Notes: generated from the sequence alone by a model not told the origin. DNA of 64,000 bases from Bradyrhizobium sp. 199 (GCF_023073355.1 NZ_JADPJI010000012.1:1-64000), one strand, 5' to 3'. Positions 1-11,646 are shown, numbered from the stretch's first letter. A program made the numbers and translations.

Positions 1-157
1 TCGCGGCCGCCGCGCACGCAAGTCACCCCGCGTCCGGAGAGCTGCATCTCGCCTGGTTTCAAGTCACTCAAAGCCGGCCCTCAGGAAAGCTTGGGGTAGC
101 GTATGGGAATTTTTGGCTCGCGGTTGCTGGGGCACGATTGTGGCTGTGGCGGCGCGG

Positions 158-174
158 TTAGAAAGCTTCTATAA
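158..174. promoter_or_regulatory. Irr-type iron control element (ICE) before acnA
   Basis: The sequence TTAGAA-AGC-TTCTATAA is an almost perfect palindrome about 115 bases before the acnA start. It matches the TTTAGAA-n3-TTCTAAA type of iron control element bound by the rhizobial regulator Irr. Aconitase is an Fe-S enzyme, so iron-responsive control is expected. No clear -35/-10 pair was recognised around it. The rest of 1-289 contains no supported gene. Confidence 0.55.
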
Positions 175-289
175 GCCCGGAACTACTTGATGCAGCAACT
201 CAACCTGCCTCTGCAAGCGGCCCAGCCTGATACGCTGACGGTGTTAAGAGATACCCTGCCGGGTATAACGAACCATTGGGATTTCCTAG

Positions 290-3010
<2,721 letters not shown>

Positions 3011-3060
3011 GCGCGGATTTGTGAACGATGGCTCACTGCGAAGTGAGTAGAAGACTGAAC

Positions 3061-3088
3061 GAAGGCGGCCTATCACAAGGCCGCCTTC
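3061..3088 (+). terminator. hairpin after acnA
   Basis: Ten-base perfect inverted repeat GAAGGCGGCC / GGCCGCCTTC with an 8-base loop, 50 bases after the acnA stop. No real T-run follows, so termination strength is uncertain. Confidence 0.5.
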
Positions 3089-3240
3089 ATGCGTTGCGGC
3101 ATGCTCTAGATGGGCCGGCCCAGCGGAAAACCTCATTTAGACGGTTTCCCGGACGGTCGAGTGTGCTGCGCCCCGTAAGACTACGGTGACCATCCGGCGA
3201 TAAGATCCCTTCCCACGAGCAATGGTGTGCGGCGTTCGAC

Positions 3241-4017
3241 ATGACAACAATGACGGCTTCTCATCTGGTTTCACGTTGGTCCGGTGCCCTCTGGTCGGGA
3301 GCACTCGGCATCTGTGCGATCGTCGCCGTCATCCGTCCTGCCGAGGCTGAACCGCGCGCCGTTGTCGAATTGTTTACTTCGCAGGGCTGCTCCTCATGTC
3401 CGCCCGCCGACCAGATCATCGGCGATCTCTCCAAAGACCCATCGATCATCGCGCTGAGCATGCCAATCGATTATTGGGACTATCTCGGCTGGAAGGACAC
3501 GCTGGCGGATTCGCGCTTCTCTGCACGACAGCGTGCCTATTCGCGCATGCGGGGCGACCGCGAGGTCTACACGCCGCAGGTCGTGGTCAACGGCTCGACG
3601 CACGTCATCGGCAGCGACCGTACCGGCATCGAGAATGCCATCGGCAAAGCCGATAAGGGCAAGGGCGTGATGAGCGTGGCGGTGACGATGTCGCTCGCGG
3701 GCAAGCAGATCAACGTGTCGGTGGCCGCGAGCAACGAGCCGACTGCCTCGCATGGCGAGGTCTGGATCTGCTCGATCGCCAAGTCGGTGCCGATCGCGAT
3801 CACCCGCGGCGAGAATCGCGGGCAGCAGGTCACCTATCACAACGTGGTGCGCAACCTGCTCAAGGTCGGCGACTGGACCGGGCGCCCGGAAAGCTGGACG
3901 GTGCCAATCGAAAACCTCACGCGCGACGGCGTCGACGGCGCGGTGGTCTATGTCCAGAACGGCAGCCGGGAGAAGCCCGGCCCGATGCTGGGCGCGGCGT
4001 ACACGTCGCTGCACTGA
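3241..4017 (+). CDS. DUF1223 domain-containing secreted thioredoxin-fold protein
   Basis: 258-residue protein of the DUF1223 family. The N-terminus carries a hydrophobic signal-type segment (about residues 12-32) ending near PAEAEPRA, so export is likely. Directly after it comes VELFTSQGCSSCPPAD, a thioredoxin-like CxxC motif (Cys-Ser-Ser-Cys) typical of the family, followed by YWDYLGWKD and the conserved YTPQVVVNG segment. The biochemical role of DUF1223 proteins is not established; a periplasmic thiol-redox role is inferred from the CxxC motif. It stands alone downstream of acnA with 230 bases between them. Confidence 0.85.
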   Translation: MTTMTASHLVSRWSGALWSGALGICAIVAVIRPAEAEPRAVVELFTSQGCSSCPPADQIIGDLSKDPSIIALSMPIDYWDYLGWKDTLADSRFSARQRAYSRMRGDREVYTPQVVVNGSTHVIGSDRTGIENAIGKADKGKGVMSVAVTMSLAGKQINVSVAASNEPTASHGEVWICSIAKSVPIAITRGENRGQQVTYHNVVRNLLKVGDWTGRPESWTVPIENLTRDGVDGAVVYVQNGSREKPGPMLGAAYTSLH

Positions 4018-4057
4018 AGCGCGCGCTTCGAATCTTCCGACCCGAACACATTCGCAA

Positions 4058-4193
4058 CCCTCATGGTGAGGAGCGCGCCCTTGCGCGCGTGGCGGACGAT
4101 GCTGCGCATCGCCGCGAGAACCATGCAGGCCCCGATGATGCAACTCGGCCTCGATCCGTCGAGACGCCGCTTCGCGGCTCCTCAGGATGAGGG
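4058..4193. repeat. Bradyrhizobium-type palindromic intergenic repeat
   Basis: Outer arms CCCTCATGGTGAGGAGC (4058 onward) and GCTCCTCAGGATGAGGG (ending 4193) are near-perfect inverse complements enclosing smaller palindromes (for example GATGCTGCGCATC). This is a repeated-element pattern rather than coding sequence. Confidence 0.7.
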
Positions 4194-4247
4194 GAGGACT
4201 CTGCGCGGTGTGGAGAGGAATGGGTGAGGCAGAACATACCGACATAA

Positions 4248-4360
4248 ACAAAAAAGGACCAACTTGCGTTGGCCCTCCTTGTTGCGCGTACAGACCCGAT
4301 CCTGTTCGACCCCGGGGGGCTGGGGGCTGAGGAATCCGGAGCCGAAAGGACCGGGTCAAC
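4248..4360 (-). ncRNA. candidate minus-strand structured small RNA
   Basis: On the minus strand a hairpin (4254-4280; arms CCAAC/GTTGG extended by AAGGA/TCCTT with a 3-base bulge) runs into TTTTTTGTTT, the form of an intrinsic terminator. Just before it lies a long imperfect stem, GACCCGGTCCT (4357-4347) against AGGATCGGGTC (4303-4293). No minus-strand gene ends here: the nearest one upstream on that strand ends at 5117. An independent sRNA is therefore inferred. I could not match it to SRP RNA, tmRNA, RNase P or 6S RNA, and the 5' end is unknown. Confidence 0.35.
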
Positions 4361-4636
4361 GCACGTGAGTCTTTTCGCAATGCAGGGCGGCAGTCGCTTG
4401 GCGGAAAAGCGGCGAGACTATGATTACTGCTAACGATCCCGTGACGGTTTGCCGCGAGGAAGTTCCACCTCGGCGTGTCTCCCGATTCCAATAAGTTGAA
4501 CCGGCGAGTTCCATCAAGGGGCCTTGCGGCGGGGAACGGTTGGCGCAATCATACCCCTGTCATGATCCGCGGCTCCGGAGACGGTTTTCGCGGACGTAGG
4601 TCTGGGTCATGTCGTGCGACGAGGAGGCGCGCTTCC

Positions 4637-5005
4637 ATGAGTCTGTCGGAGGATGCCGATCCGAGCGAGCAGCGCGGGGCGGCGCGTCCCGCCGCTGCGA
4701 ATTCGCAACCCAGCCGCGTGACATTCAACCGGATCGAGCTGCACCGTATTCTCAATCTGTACGGCCGCATGGTCGCCGACGGCGAATGGCGCGACTATGC
4801 CATCGACTTCCTCAGGGATCGGGCCGTGTTTTCGGTCTATCGCCGTGCCTCGGAAGTACCAATCTATCGCATCGAGAAGGATCCGCGGCTGGCGCGCAAG
4901 CAGGGCATGTACAGCGTGATCTCGGCGACAGGCTTGATTCTGCGACGCGGCCAAGAGCTGGAGCGCGTGCTGCTGGTGATCGATCGCAAGCTGGCGGTGG
5001 TGTAA
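4637..5005 (+). CDS. DUF2794 domain-containing protein
   Basis: 122-residue small cytoplasmic protein matching the alphaproteobacterial DUF2794 family. A disordered N-terminus of about 30 residues is followed by the conserved core VTFNRIELHRILNLYGRMVA ... GEWRDYAIDF ... IYRIEKDP. Function unknown. The frame is open further upstream, but the ATG at 4637 is chosen because the longer version adds a basic, low-complexity stretch without similarity. It stands alone; a GNAT gene follows on the opposite strand. Confidence 0.8.
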   Translation: MSLSEDADPSEQRGAARPAAANSQPSRVTFNRIELHRILNLYGRMVADGEWRDYAIDFLRDRAVFSVYRRASEVPIYRIEKDPRLARKQGMYSVISATGLILRRGQELERVLLVIDRKLAVV

Positions 5006-5116
5006 GCCGCACGGACGGTGCCATAGGATGGGCAGAGGCGCGCAGCGCCGTGCCCACGTCCGTTATCGAGCGCGGCAGATCGTCGGCACGCCGACGCTTT
5101 GCCCGCGCGACGAGAC

Positions 5117-5647
5117 CTACTTTGCCGGGACGCTGCTGGCGCCCTCGCCGAGGTCGCGCTGCATCATCACCGTGTCTAGCCAGCGGCCGAATTTCAGCCC
5201 GACATTGGGATGCGTGCCGATCATCTTGAAGCCGCCCTTGGTGTGCACGCCGATTGAGCCGGCGTTCGCGGAATCCCCGATCACCGCGATCATCTGGCGG
5301 AAGCCGCGCGCCTCGCATTCGGTGATCAGCCGCTCGAGCAGCAGGGAGCCGAGACCGCGCCGGTGGAAGGAGGGGTCGAGATAGATCGAGTTCTCGACCG
5401 TGAAGCGATAGGCCGGCCGCGGCCGGTAGGCGCCCGCATAGGCATACCCGGCCACGCGGCCGTCGAGGATGGCGACGAAATAAGGATAGCCGCCGTCGAC
5501 CAGCACGCGGTAGCGGCGCGTCATCTCTGAGAGGTCAGGCGGCTCCAGCTCGAACGTCGCCGTGCCCTCGCGGACAGCCTGCTGGTAGATGGCGGTAATG
5601 GCGGGAAGGTCGGCCTCAAGGGTGGGCCTGATTTCGGGTGCGGTCAT
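5117..5647 (-). CDS. GNAT N-acetyltransferase, phosphinothricin-acetyltransferase-like
   Basis: 176-residue GNAT-fold enzyme of the Pat/Bar (phosphinothricin/methionine sulfone acetyltransferase) type. Visible features are the IRPTLEADLPAITAIYQQAV start, GYAYAGAYRPRPAYRFTVEN before strand 4, YLDPSFHRRGLGSLL forming the acetyl-CoA pyrophosphate loop (RRGLG), and MIAVIGDSANAGSIGVHTKGGF. It would acetylate a small amine using acetyl-CoA; the natural substrate cannot be deduced. The ATG at 5647 fits the family. A palindromic repeat follows its promoter side. Confidence 0.88.
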   Translation of the reverse strand: MTAPEIRPTLEADLPAITAIYQQAVREGTATFELEPPDLSEMTRRYRVLVDGGYPYFVAILDGRVAGYAYAGAYRPRPAYRFTVENSIYLDPSFHRRGLGSLLLERLITECEARGFRQMIAVIGDSANAGSIGVHTKGGFKMIGTHPNVGLKFGRWLDTVMMQRDLGEGASSVPAK

Positions 5648-5700
5648 GAAGCGAGATTAGAGCGTTCGCGCAGGGGCTGGAAGGGGCAACGGCGTTGCCA

Positions 5701-5798
5701 CACCCTCCGTCATTGCGCGGAGCCCTTGCGACGAAGCAATCCAGAAATGCATCCGTGGAGGCACTCTGGATTGCTTCGCTTCGCGCGCAAGGACGGTG
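5701..5798. repeat. long palindromic repeat of the CACCCTCCGTCATTGCG family
   Basis: Arms CACCCTCCGTCATTGCGCG and GCGCAAGGACGGTG flank an inner inverted repeat GACGAAGCAATCCAGA / CTCTGGATTGCTTCG. The same element recurs at 51964-52054. It lies between the divergent promoter of the GNAT gene and the terminator of the next minus-strand gene. Confidence 0.8.
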
Positions 5799-5820
5799 TT
5801 TGCGGGGGCAGTCGGGCCCC

Positions 5821-5851
5821 AAACAAAAACCCCGGCCTCTCGGCCGGGGTT
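5821..5851 (-). terminator. intrinsic terminator of the Bax-inhibitor-1 gene
   Basis: Perfect 10-base stem AACCCCGGCC / GGCCGGGGTT with a 4-base loop. Read on the minus strand it is followed by TTTTTGTTT, 27 bases after the gene's stop codon. Confidence 0.85.
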
Positions 5852-5877
5852 CGTGTCCGTTCTCTCGGGCCGGTCGC

Positions 5878-6669
5878 TTAGTCGCGCTGGCCGAGGAGCT
5901 GCAGAAGCAGCGTGAACAGGTTGATAAAGTTCAGGTACAGCGACAGTGCGCCGGTGATGGCGGCGCGCTCTGCGATTTCACCGCCGGCCGAGGCGTAGCC
6001 GTAGATGTAGTCGTTCTTCAGCCGCTGGGTGTCCCAGGCGGTGAGGCCCGCGAACACCAGCACGCCGACCACCGACACGATGAACTGCAGCATCGAGCTG
6101 GCCAGGAAGAGGTTCACCAGGCTCGCGATGATGATGCCGATCAGGCCCATGAACAGGAACGAGCCCATGCCGGTCAGGTCACGCTTGGTGGTGTAGCCGT
6201 AGAGGCTGAGCGCACCGAAGGTCGCCGCGGTGATGAAGAACACCCGCACGATCGAAGTGTGCGTGAACACCAGGAAGATCGACGACAGCGAGATGCCCAT
6301 CAGTGCCGCGAACACCCAGAACAGGATCTGGGCGGTCGAGGGGGCGAGACGGTTGATGCCCGCCGAGATCACGAACACCATGGCGAGCGGCGCGAGCATG
6401 AACAGCCACTTCAGCGGGCTGACGAACATCGCGTAGCCGAACGGCGTCAGGAACAGCTTGCCGACGCGGACCGCGTCCGCGGTCGGAACGTCGGTCACGG
6501 CGGCCATATAGACGCCGAGCGCGGCAAGACCGGTGATGGCCAGGCCAATGCTCATGTAGTTGTAGATGCGCAGCATGTAGGCGCGCAGGCCGGCATCGAC
6601 CGTCGCGGCGTCAACACGCCCGGCGGCCCTGCCGAAAGGAGAAGCGTAGTTACGGTCTAGGTCCGACAT
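5878..6669 (-). CDS. Bax inhibitor-1/YccA family membrane protein
   Basis: 263-residue inner-membrane protein with about seven hydrophobic segments, as in the BI-1 (TMBIM)/YccA family. Conserved features are the AYMLRIYNYMSIGLAITGLAA first helix region and the C-terminal TLYLNFINLF-type stretch (LSLYLNFINLFTLLLQLLG) that ends the family. Related proteins form pH-sensitive calcium leaks or interact with FtsH; which applies here is unknown. The ATG at 6669 (MSDLDRNYASPFG) is chosen over a longer frame beginning at 6750 whose extra residues have no similarity. It has its own terminator, and the 280 bases upstream show no gene. Confidence 0.9.
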   Translation of the reverse strand: MSDLDRNYASPFGRAAGRVDAATVDAGLRAYMLRIYNYMSIGLAITGLAALGVYMAAVTDVPTADAVRVGKLFLTPFGYAMFVSPLKWLFMLAPLAMVFVISAGINRLAPSTAQILFWVFAALMGISLSSIFLVFTHTSIVRVFFITAATFGALSLYGYTTKRDLTGMGSFLFMGLIGIIIASLVNLFLASSMLQFIVSVVGVLVFAGLTAWDTQRLKNDYIYGYASAGGEIAERAAITGALSLYLNFINLFTLLLQLLGQRD

Positions 6670-6949
6670 GGTCGAATTCCCGTTGGTTGGTCCGGTCCGG
6701 CATGAGGGTCGCCATGCCGCCGGTTCGTCAAATTCTATCTCGGATACCAAGGCCAGCCGACTAAATTTTGGCTAACAATGGGGGCTCCGAACCCATTCGA
6801 TATGTGGGAAACTAACACATCCGCTGCAACCTTCCACGCGCGGCTGAATGTCGCCCTTGGCGGCAATCCTGACGCGAACCTGACGAGCGACGTGGCTAAT
6901 CGCGGAAACCGGGGGATTTTCGCCCGGCTTGATCCTCCGCTTCAATTTG

Positions 6950-9520
6950 TCACAAATTCCGCAACACCGTCGCGGGCTTTTTGTTCAGCGCCAGCAGCGT
7001 GCCCGCGAGCCCGAGCCCGACCGTGACGACCAGGGCGGCCGCCACGACGCCCGCCGCGCTGCCGGCCTGCCAGACGAAGCTCAGCGTCATCAGCCGCGTC
7101 ACGATCATCCAGGCCGCGATGCTGCCGGAGATCACGCCGAACAATGCGGTGGCGAGCCCGATCAGGAGATATTCGAGCGCATAGGCGCCCAGCAACCGCA
7201 GCCGCGTCGCGCCCAGCGTCTTCAGGATCACCGCATCATAGACCCGGTGGCGATGGCCGGCGGCAAGCGCCCCGCCGAGCACCAGGATTGCCGAGATCAG
7301 GGTCACGGCGCTGGCGCCGCGAATAGCCAGCGCCAGATTGGTCACCACCGAGCCGACCGTCTCCATCACCTCGCGCACGCGCACGCTCGTGACCATCGGA
7401 TAGGCGTCGGCGACCTGCTTGATGATCTTGCCGTCGCCTGCCGCATTTCCGCCCGTTTCCGTCAGCGTCGCGATGTGGGTGTGCGGCGCGCCCTTGAAGG
7501 CGTTCGGCGAGAATACGAGAACGAAGTTGATGCCGAGTCCCTGCCAGTCGATGGTGCGCAGATTGCCGATTTTCGCCGGAATGTCGCGGCCGAGCACGTT
7601 GACCACGACTTCGTCGCCGAGCTTGAGGCCGAGCCCGTCGGCGATCTTCTTCTCCAGGGAGACCAGCGGCGGGCCGGAATAGTCCGCACGCCACCATTCG
7701 CCCTCGACCACCTTGGAACCCTTCGGCAGCTCCCCCGTATAGGTCAGGCCGCGGTCGCTCTGCAGCACCCATTCGGAATCGGTGCTCGGCTTGAGCTCCT
7801 CGGCGCGAAGGCCGCGCGCCGCGACGATGCGTCCGCGCAGCATCGGCACGTCTTCGACCTTCGCACCCGGCGCGATCTGGCGCAGATAACCGTCGAATTG
7901 CTCGGCCTGCGTGCTCGGGATATCGATGAAGAAGAACGATGGCGCCTGGTCGGGCAGCGCCGCCAGGAACTGCCGGCGCAGATTGCCGTCGATCTGGGTG
8001 ATGGTGACGAGCACTGCCAGCCCGAGCCCAAGCGACAGCACGACCGAGGGCGTCAGCGCGCCGGGCCGGTGGATGTTGGCGATCGCAAGCCGCAGCATCG
8101 GCAGCCGTGACCGCGGCAGCCGCCGCGCGGTTGCCATCAGCAGGACGGCGATGCCGCGCAGCAGGGCGAACACGACCACCGACGACGCCACGAACACGGC
8201 GGCGATGCGCTTGTCGAAAGAGAGCCCGATTACGACCGCGACGAGCAGCGCAATCACGACACCCATGAACACGAGATAGCCCACGCGCGGCCGGTGCCAT
8301 TCCGAGCTGATGGTGTCGCGAAACAGCGCGGCCACCGGCACGTCGTGCACCCGCCCGAGCGGCCACAGGCCGAAGGCGAGCGCGGTCAGCAGGCCATAGA
8401 CGAAGGACAGCGCGAGCTCGTCGGCATGCACGGCCGGCACCACCGGCAGCGGCAAGAGCTTGCCGAACAGGCCGACGATGACGAAGGGCATGGCGGCGCC
8501 GAGCGCAAGGCCGATGATCGAGCCGATGCCCGCGAGCAGGAGAACCTGCGTCAGATAGATGCCGAACACGTCGCGCCCAGTGGCGCCGACGGCCTTGAGG
8601 GCTGCGATCACTTCGAGCCGGCGGTCGATATGGCTCTTCACGGCATTGGCCACGCCGACACCGCCGACCAGCAGCGCGGCGAGGCCGACCAGGGTCAGGA
8701 ACTGAGTAAATCGGTTGATGTTGCGCTCGAGCTGCGGCGAAGCGTTGGAGCGGCTGCGGATCTCCCAGCCCGCCTGCGGTGCGGCGTTGCGCGCATCCGC
8801 GATGAAGGCGTCGGTGGCGCGCTCGTTGTTCGAAGGATCCGGCAGCTTCACCCGGTACACCCAGCGCACCAGGCTGCCGGGCTGGACGAGGCCGGTGGCC
8901 CGCAGGCCCGCCTCGCTGATCAGGAAGCGCGGGCCGAAGCCGATGCCGCCGGCGAGCTTGTCGGGCTCGGCCTCGACCGTGCTGCGGATCTGGAAGGTCG
9001 CAGCGCCAATGGTGACGCGATCGCCGGTCTTTAGCGACAGCCGCGCCAGTAGCGTCGGATCGGCGGCCGCGCCGAACGCACCGTCGCGTTCCGCAAGCAG
9101 ATCGGGCATCGCCAGCTGCGGCGCAAGCTTGAGCTGGCCCAGCATCGGATAGGTGTCGTCGACCGCCTTCATCTCGACCAGAGCGAGCTGGCCATCGGCG
9201 GCGCGCGCCATGCCGCGCAAGGTGGCGGCCGTCGACACCGTGCCGCGCGAGCGCAGGAAGGCGACCTCTTCAGGTTTCGCTTCGCGCTGGAACAGCACGA
9301 AGGAGACGTCGCCGCCGAGGAGCGTGCGGCCTTCGCGGGCGAGGCCGTCGGAGAGGCTCGCCGAGACCGAGCCGACGCCGGCGATTGCCATCACGCCGAG
9401 CGCGATGCAGGCGATGAAGACGTAGAAGCCGCGCAGGCCCCCGCGCAATTCGCGTAGCGCATAACGCAGCGACAGCGCAACGCCGCCCGCCTTGGCGAAG
9501 GGTTCGGCCGCCGTGCTCAT
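6950..9520 (-). CDS. ABC transporter permease, YbbP/FtsX type
   Basis: 856-residue inner-membrane permease with two FtsX-like halves. There is an N-terminal TM helix (ALRELRGGLRGFYVFIACIA), a large periplasmic MacB-like domain, a central TM block near residues 260-460, and a second periplasmic domain. A C-terminal TM block (about 725-850) contains the FtsX signature-like AVILKTLGATRLRLL. Length and layout fit E. coli YbbP. Its stop-start overlap with the ATPase upstream (ATGA, 9517-9520) shows translational coupling. Together with the divergent TesA-like esterase this reproduces the conserved tesA-ybbA-ybbP neighbourhood. Substrate is unknown; lipid or lipoprotein handling is a guess. Confidence 0.92.
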   Translation of the reverse strand: MSTAAEPFAKAGGVALSLRYALRELRGGLRGFYVFIACIALGVMAIAGVGSVSASLSDGLAREGRTLLGGDVSFVLFQREAKPEEVAFLRSRGTVSTAATLRGMARAADGQLALVEMKAVDDTYPMLGQLKLAPQLAMPDLLAERDGAFGAAADPTLLARLSLKTGDRVTIGAATFQIRSTVEAEPDKLAGGIGFGPRFLISEAGLRATGLVQPGSLVRWVYRVKLPDPSNNERATDAFIADARNAAPQAGWEIRSRSNASPQLERNINRFTQFLTLVGLAALLVGGVGVANAVKSHIDRRLEVIAALKAVGATGRDVFGIYLTQVLLLAGIGSIIGLALGAAMPFVIVGLFGKLLPLPVVPAVHADELALSFVYGLLTALAFGLWPLGRVHDVPVAALFRDTISSEWHRPRVGYLVFMGVVIALLVAVVIGLSFDKRIAAVFVASSVVVFALLRGIAVLLMATARRLPRSRLPMLRLAIANIHRPGALTPSVVLSLGLGLAVLVTITQIDGNLRRQFLAALPDQAPSFFFIDIPSTQAEQFDGYLRQIAPGAKVEDVPMLRGRIVAARGLRAEELKPSTDSEWVLQSDRGLTYTGELPKGSKVVEGEWWRADYSGPPLVSLEKKIADGLGLKLGDEVVVNVLGRDIPAKIGNLRTIDWQGLGINFVLVFSPNAFKGAPHTHIATLTETGGNAAGDGKIIKQVADAYPMVTSVRVREVMETVGSVVTNLALAIRGASAVTLISAILVLGGALAAGHRHRVYDAVILKTLGATRLRLLGAYALEYLLIGLATALFGVISGSIAAWMIVTRLMTLSFVWQAGSAAGVVAAALVVTVGLGLAGTLLALNKKPATVLRNL

Positions 9521-10236
9521 GCCGGCGCCGACTGCGTGTCGATGCGGCCCGAGCGCAGGCGGATCACGCGATCGCAGCGATGCGCGAGCGAGGAATCGTG
9601 CGTGACCAGCACCAACGTCATGCCGCGCTCGGCATGCTTGTTGAACAGGAGATCGACAATCTGCTTTCCCGTGGCCTCATCCAGATTGCCGGTCGGCTCG
9701 TCGGCGACGAGGATGGCGGGATCGGGCGCCAGCGCGCGGGCGAGCGCAACGCGCTGCTGCTCGCCGCCGGAGAGCTGCGTCGGATAATGATGCAGGCGAT
9801 CGCCGAGCCCGACCGATTGCAGCTCCTGCGCCGCGCGCTTTGCTGCGTCCGGATTGCCCGCGAGCTCGAGCGGCACCGCGACGTTCTCCAGCGCCGTCAT
9901 GGTCGGGATCAAGTGAAAGGACTGGAAGACGATGCCGACCTGGCGACCGCGGAAGCGAGCCAGCGCGTCCTCGTCGAGGGCATTGAAAGGCGTGCCTGAT
10001 ACCACCACCTCTCCGCTATCAGGACGCTCCAGCCCCGCCATCACCATCAGCAGCGTGGATTTGCCCGAGCCTGACGGGCCGATCAGGCCGATCGCCTCGC
10101 CCGAGGCGACCCGCAAGCTGATATCCTTGAGGATGTGAACGCGTGCCGCCCCCGTACCCAATGAGAGATTGACGTTGGTGATGGCGATAGTGTCCGCGGC
10201 AGCGGCGAGCGAAGAGGTTTCGATGCGAGTGTCCAT
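9517..10236 (-). CDS. ABC transporter ATP-binding protein, YbbA/LolD type
   Basis: About 239-residue ATPase of the LolD/YbbA/MacB subfamily. Walker A GPSGSGKST, signature LSGGEQQRVALARAL and Walker B ILVADEPTGNLDE are intact, as is the switch histidine in LVLVTHDSSLA. It energises the permease encoded immediately downstream (4-base overlap). The ATG at 10236 (MDTRIETSS) is preferred to an in-frame TTG at 10254. This start abuts the divergent esterase gene, leaving only about 55 bases for two promoters. Confidence 0.93.
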   Translation of the reverse strand: MDTRIETSSLAAAADTIAITNVNLSLGTGAARVHILKDISLRVASGEAIGLIGPSGSGKSTLLMVMAGLERPDSGEVVVSGTPFNALDEDALARFRGRQVGIVFQSFHLIPTMTALENVAVPLELAGNPDAAKRAAQELQSVGLGDRLHHYPTQLSGGEQQRVALARALAPDPAILVADEPTGNLDEATGKQIVDLLFNKHAERGMTLVLVTHDSSLAHRCDRVIRLRSGRIDTQSAPA

Positions 10237-10291
10237 GGTCCGGTCATATGGCAACTCCGATAGCGCGGTCGAGAGGCGTTACGGATTGTTC

Positions 10292-10936
10292 ATGCACATA
10301 GCCGTGTTGATGCTCGTTTTGATGACGATCGCGACAAACGCGTCGGCACAGGCGCAGCCAGGGGCCAAGCCGATCAGGCTGGTGGTTCTCGGCGATTCCT
10401 TGAGTGCCGGTCTCGGCCTTCCGGCTCAGGAGGCGTTTCCCCAAAAACTTCAAAAAGCCTTGCAAGCCAAAGGCATAGCGGTCGACATGACCAATGCCGG
10501 GGTGTCCGGCGACACCACCTCCGGCGGCCGCGACCGGCTCGACTGGTCGGTGCCGGAAGGAACCGAGGGCGTTATCGTCGAGCTCGGCGCCAACGATGCG
10601 CTGCGCGGCATCGATCCCGATCTGACGCGCGCCGCGCTCACCGACATCATCCAGCGGCTCAAGGCGCGCAAGATTGCGGTCATGCTCTGCGGCATGCTGG
10701 CGCCGCCGAACTACGGCGCCGATTATGCCGCCCGCTTCAATTCGATTTATCCGGAGCTTGCGAAAAAATTCGACGTGCCGCTCTATCCGTTTTTCCTCGA
10801 CGCCGTCGCCGCCGATGCCAAGCTCAACCAGGCCGACGGCATTCATCCGACCGCGGCCGGCGTCGACATCATCGTTGGCAAAATCATGCCCACGGTGGAG
10901 GCATTCATAGGCACGATCGCTGGGCAACGAAGTTGA
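10292..10936 (+). CDS. tesA: arylesterase / lysophospholipase, TesA-like SGNH hydrolase
   Basis: 214-residue periplasmic SGNH-family esterase. The first ~20 residues form a signal peptide (MHIAVLMLVLMTIATNASAQ). Block I GDSLSAGLGLP carries the nucleophile Ser, block III is GANDALRG, and block V DGIHPTAAG carries the Asp-His pair. Length agrees with E. coli TesA (thioesterase I / lysophospholipase L1). In-frame ATGs at 10223 and 10235 would lengthen the n-region with basic residues but overlap the divergent ABC gene's start, so 10292 is chosen with some doubt. The pairing with ybbAB-like genes is conserved in proteobacteria. Confidence 0.88.
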   Translation: MHIAVLMLVLMTIATNASAQAQPGAKPIRLVVLGDSLSAGLGLPAQEAFPQKLQKALQAKGIAVDMTNAGVSGDTTSGGRDRLDWSVPEGTEGVIVELGANDALRGIDPDLTRAALTDIIQRLKARKIAVMLCGMLAPPNYGADYAARFNSIYPELAKKFDVPLYPFFLDAVAADAKLNQADGIHPTAAGVDIIVGKIMPTVEAFIGTIAGQRS

Positions 10937-11109
10937 AATGCAGGCAACGTCAGCCTTCATACCCAGGGTTTTACCGGGTTGAGGCGGGCCAAGCTTCGCA
11001 GAGTCACACAACTGCGATAGGAATCAGGGTACCGGTGATTCGTCGCCGGCTCTAAATCTGGATATGATCCTGCTGAGGGATCGTACCCAAGCATCGGGAG
11101 TGCGAAACG

Positions 11110-11646
11110 ATGCCGCGTTTGTTCACGGGTCTGGAAATTCCGGCCGAGATCGGCCAGTCGCTTTCCAACTTGAGGGGCGGCCTTCCCGGCGCCCGGTGGA
11201 TCGATCCCCAAAATTATCACGTCACCTTGCGCTTCATCGGCGATATCGACGGCGTCTCCGCCAACGAGATCGCCTCGTTGCTGTTTCGCGTCGACCGCAA
11301 GCCGTTCGAGGTGAAGGTGCAGGGGCTGACGAGTTTTGGCGGCCGCAAACCGAGAGCAGTCGTTGCGACGATCGCGCCGAGCAAGCCGCTGATGGACTTG
11401 CAGGCCGAACTCGAACGCATGATGCAGCGGATCGGTCTCAACCCGGAGGGGCGCAAGTTCATCCCGCATGTCACCCTCGCACGGCTGCACGATGCCACCG
11501 ACCGCGACGTCGCCGACTATCTCTCGCTGCGCGGCTACTTCCCGAGCAAGACGTTCATGGCGGAGCGTTTTGTGCTGTTCTCATCCCGGGCCTCGACGGG
11601 CGGCGGCCCGTATGTCGTCGAGGACGCCTACGAGCTGTGTGAGTGA
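11110..11646 (+). CDS. thpR: RNA 2',3'-cyclic phosphodiesterase ThpR (2H family)
   Basis: 178-residue 2H-phosphoesterase that opens 2',3'-cyclic phosphates on RNA; historically called 2'-5' RNA ligase (LigT). Both HxTx motifs are present: His37-Val-Thr39 in YHVTLRFIG and His120-Val-Thr122 in IPHVTLARL. The start MPRLFTGLEIP is typical of the family. It is a single gene between the esterase and the convergent vapBC pair. Confidence 0.92.
   Translation: MPRLFTGLEIPAEIGQSLSNLRGGLPGARWIDPQNYHVTLRFIGDIDGVSANEIASLLFRVDRKPFEVKVQGLTSFGGRKPRAVVATIAPSKPLMDLQAELERMMQRIGLNPEGRKFIPHVTLARLHDATDRDVADYLSLRGYFPSKTFMAERFVLFSSRASTGGGPYVVEDAYELCE

Larger units (their letters stand above)
4018..4636. other. 619-base gap: palindromic repeat plus structured minus-strand element
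   Basis: No coding frame in this gap has family similarity that I recognise. It holds a palindromic repeat (4058-4193) and a minus-strand terminator with an adjacent long imperfect stem (4248-4360), both listed separately. The remainder upstream of the DUF2794 gene shows nothing recognisable. Confidence 0.6.

Noticed and set aside
4248..4360. Known RNA family (SRP RNA, tmRNA, RNase P RNA)
   Set aside because: Hallmark sequences such as GGTCCGGAAGGAAGCAGC or a tRNA-like 3' end are missing; kept only as an unassigned candidate.
3394..4548. Minus-strand frame running through the DUF1223 gene and the 4.0-4.6 kb gap
   Set aside because: Reads through a palindromic repeat and a terminator, and lacks any family-like segment.
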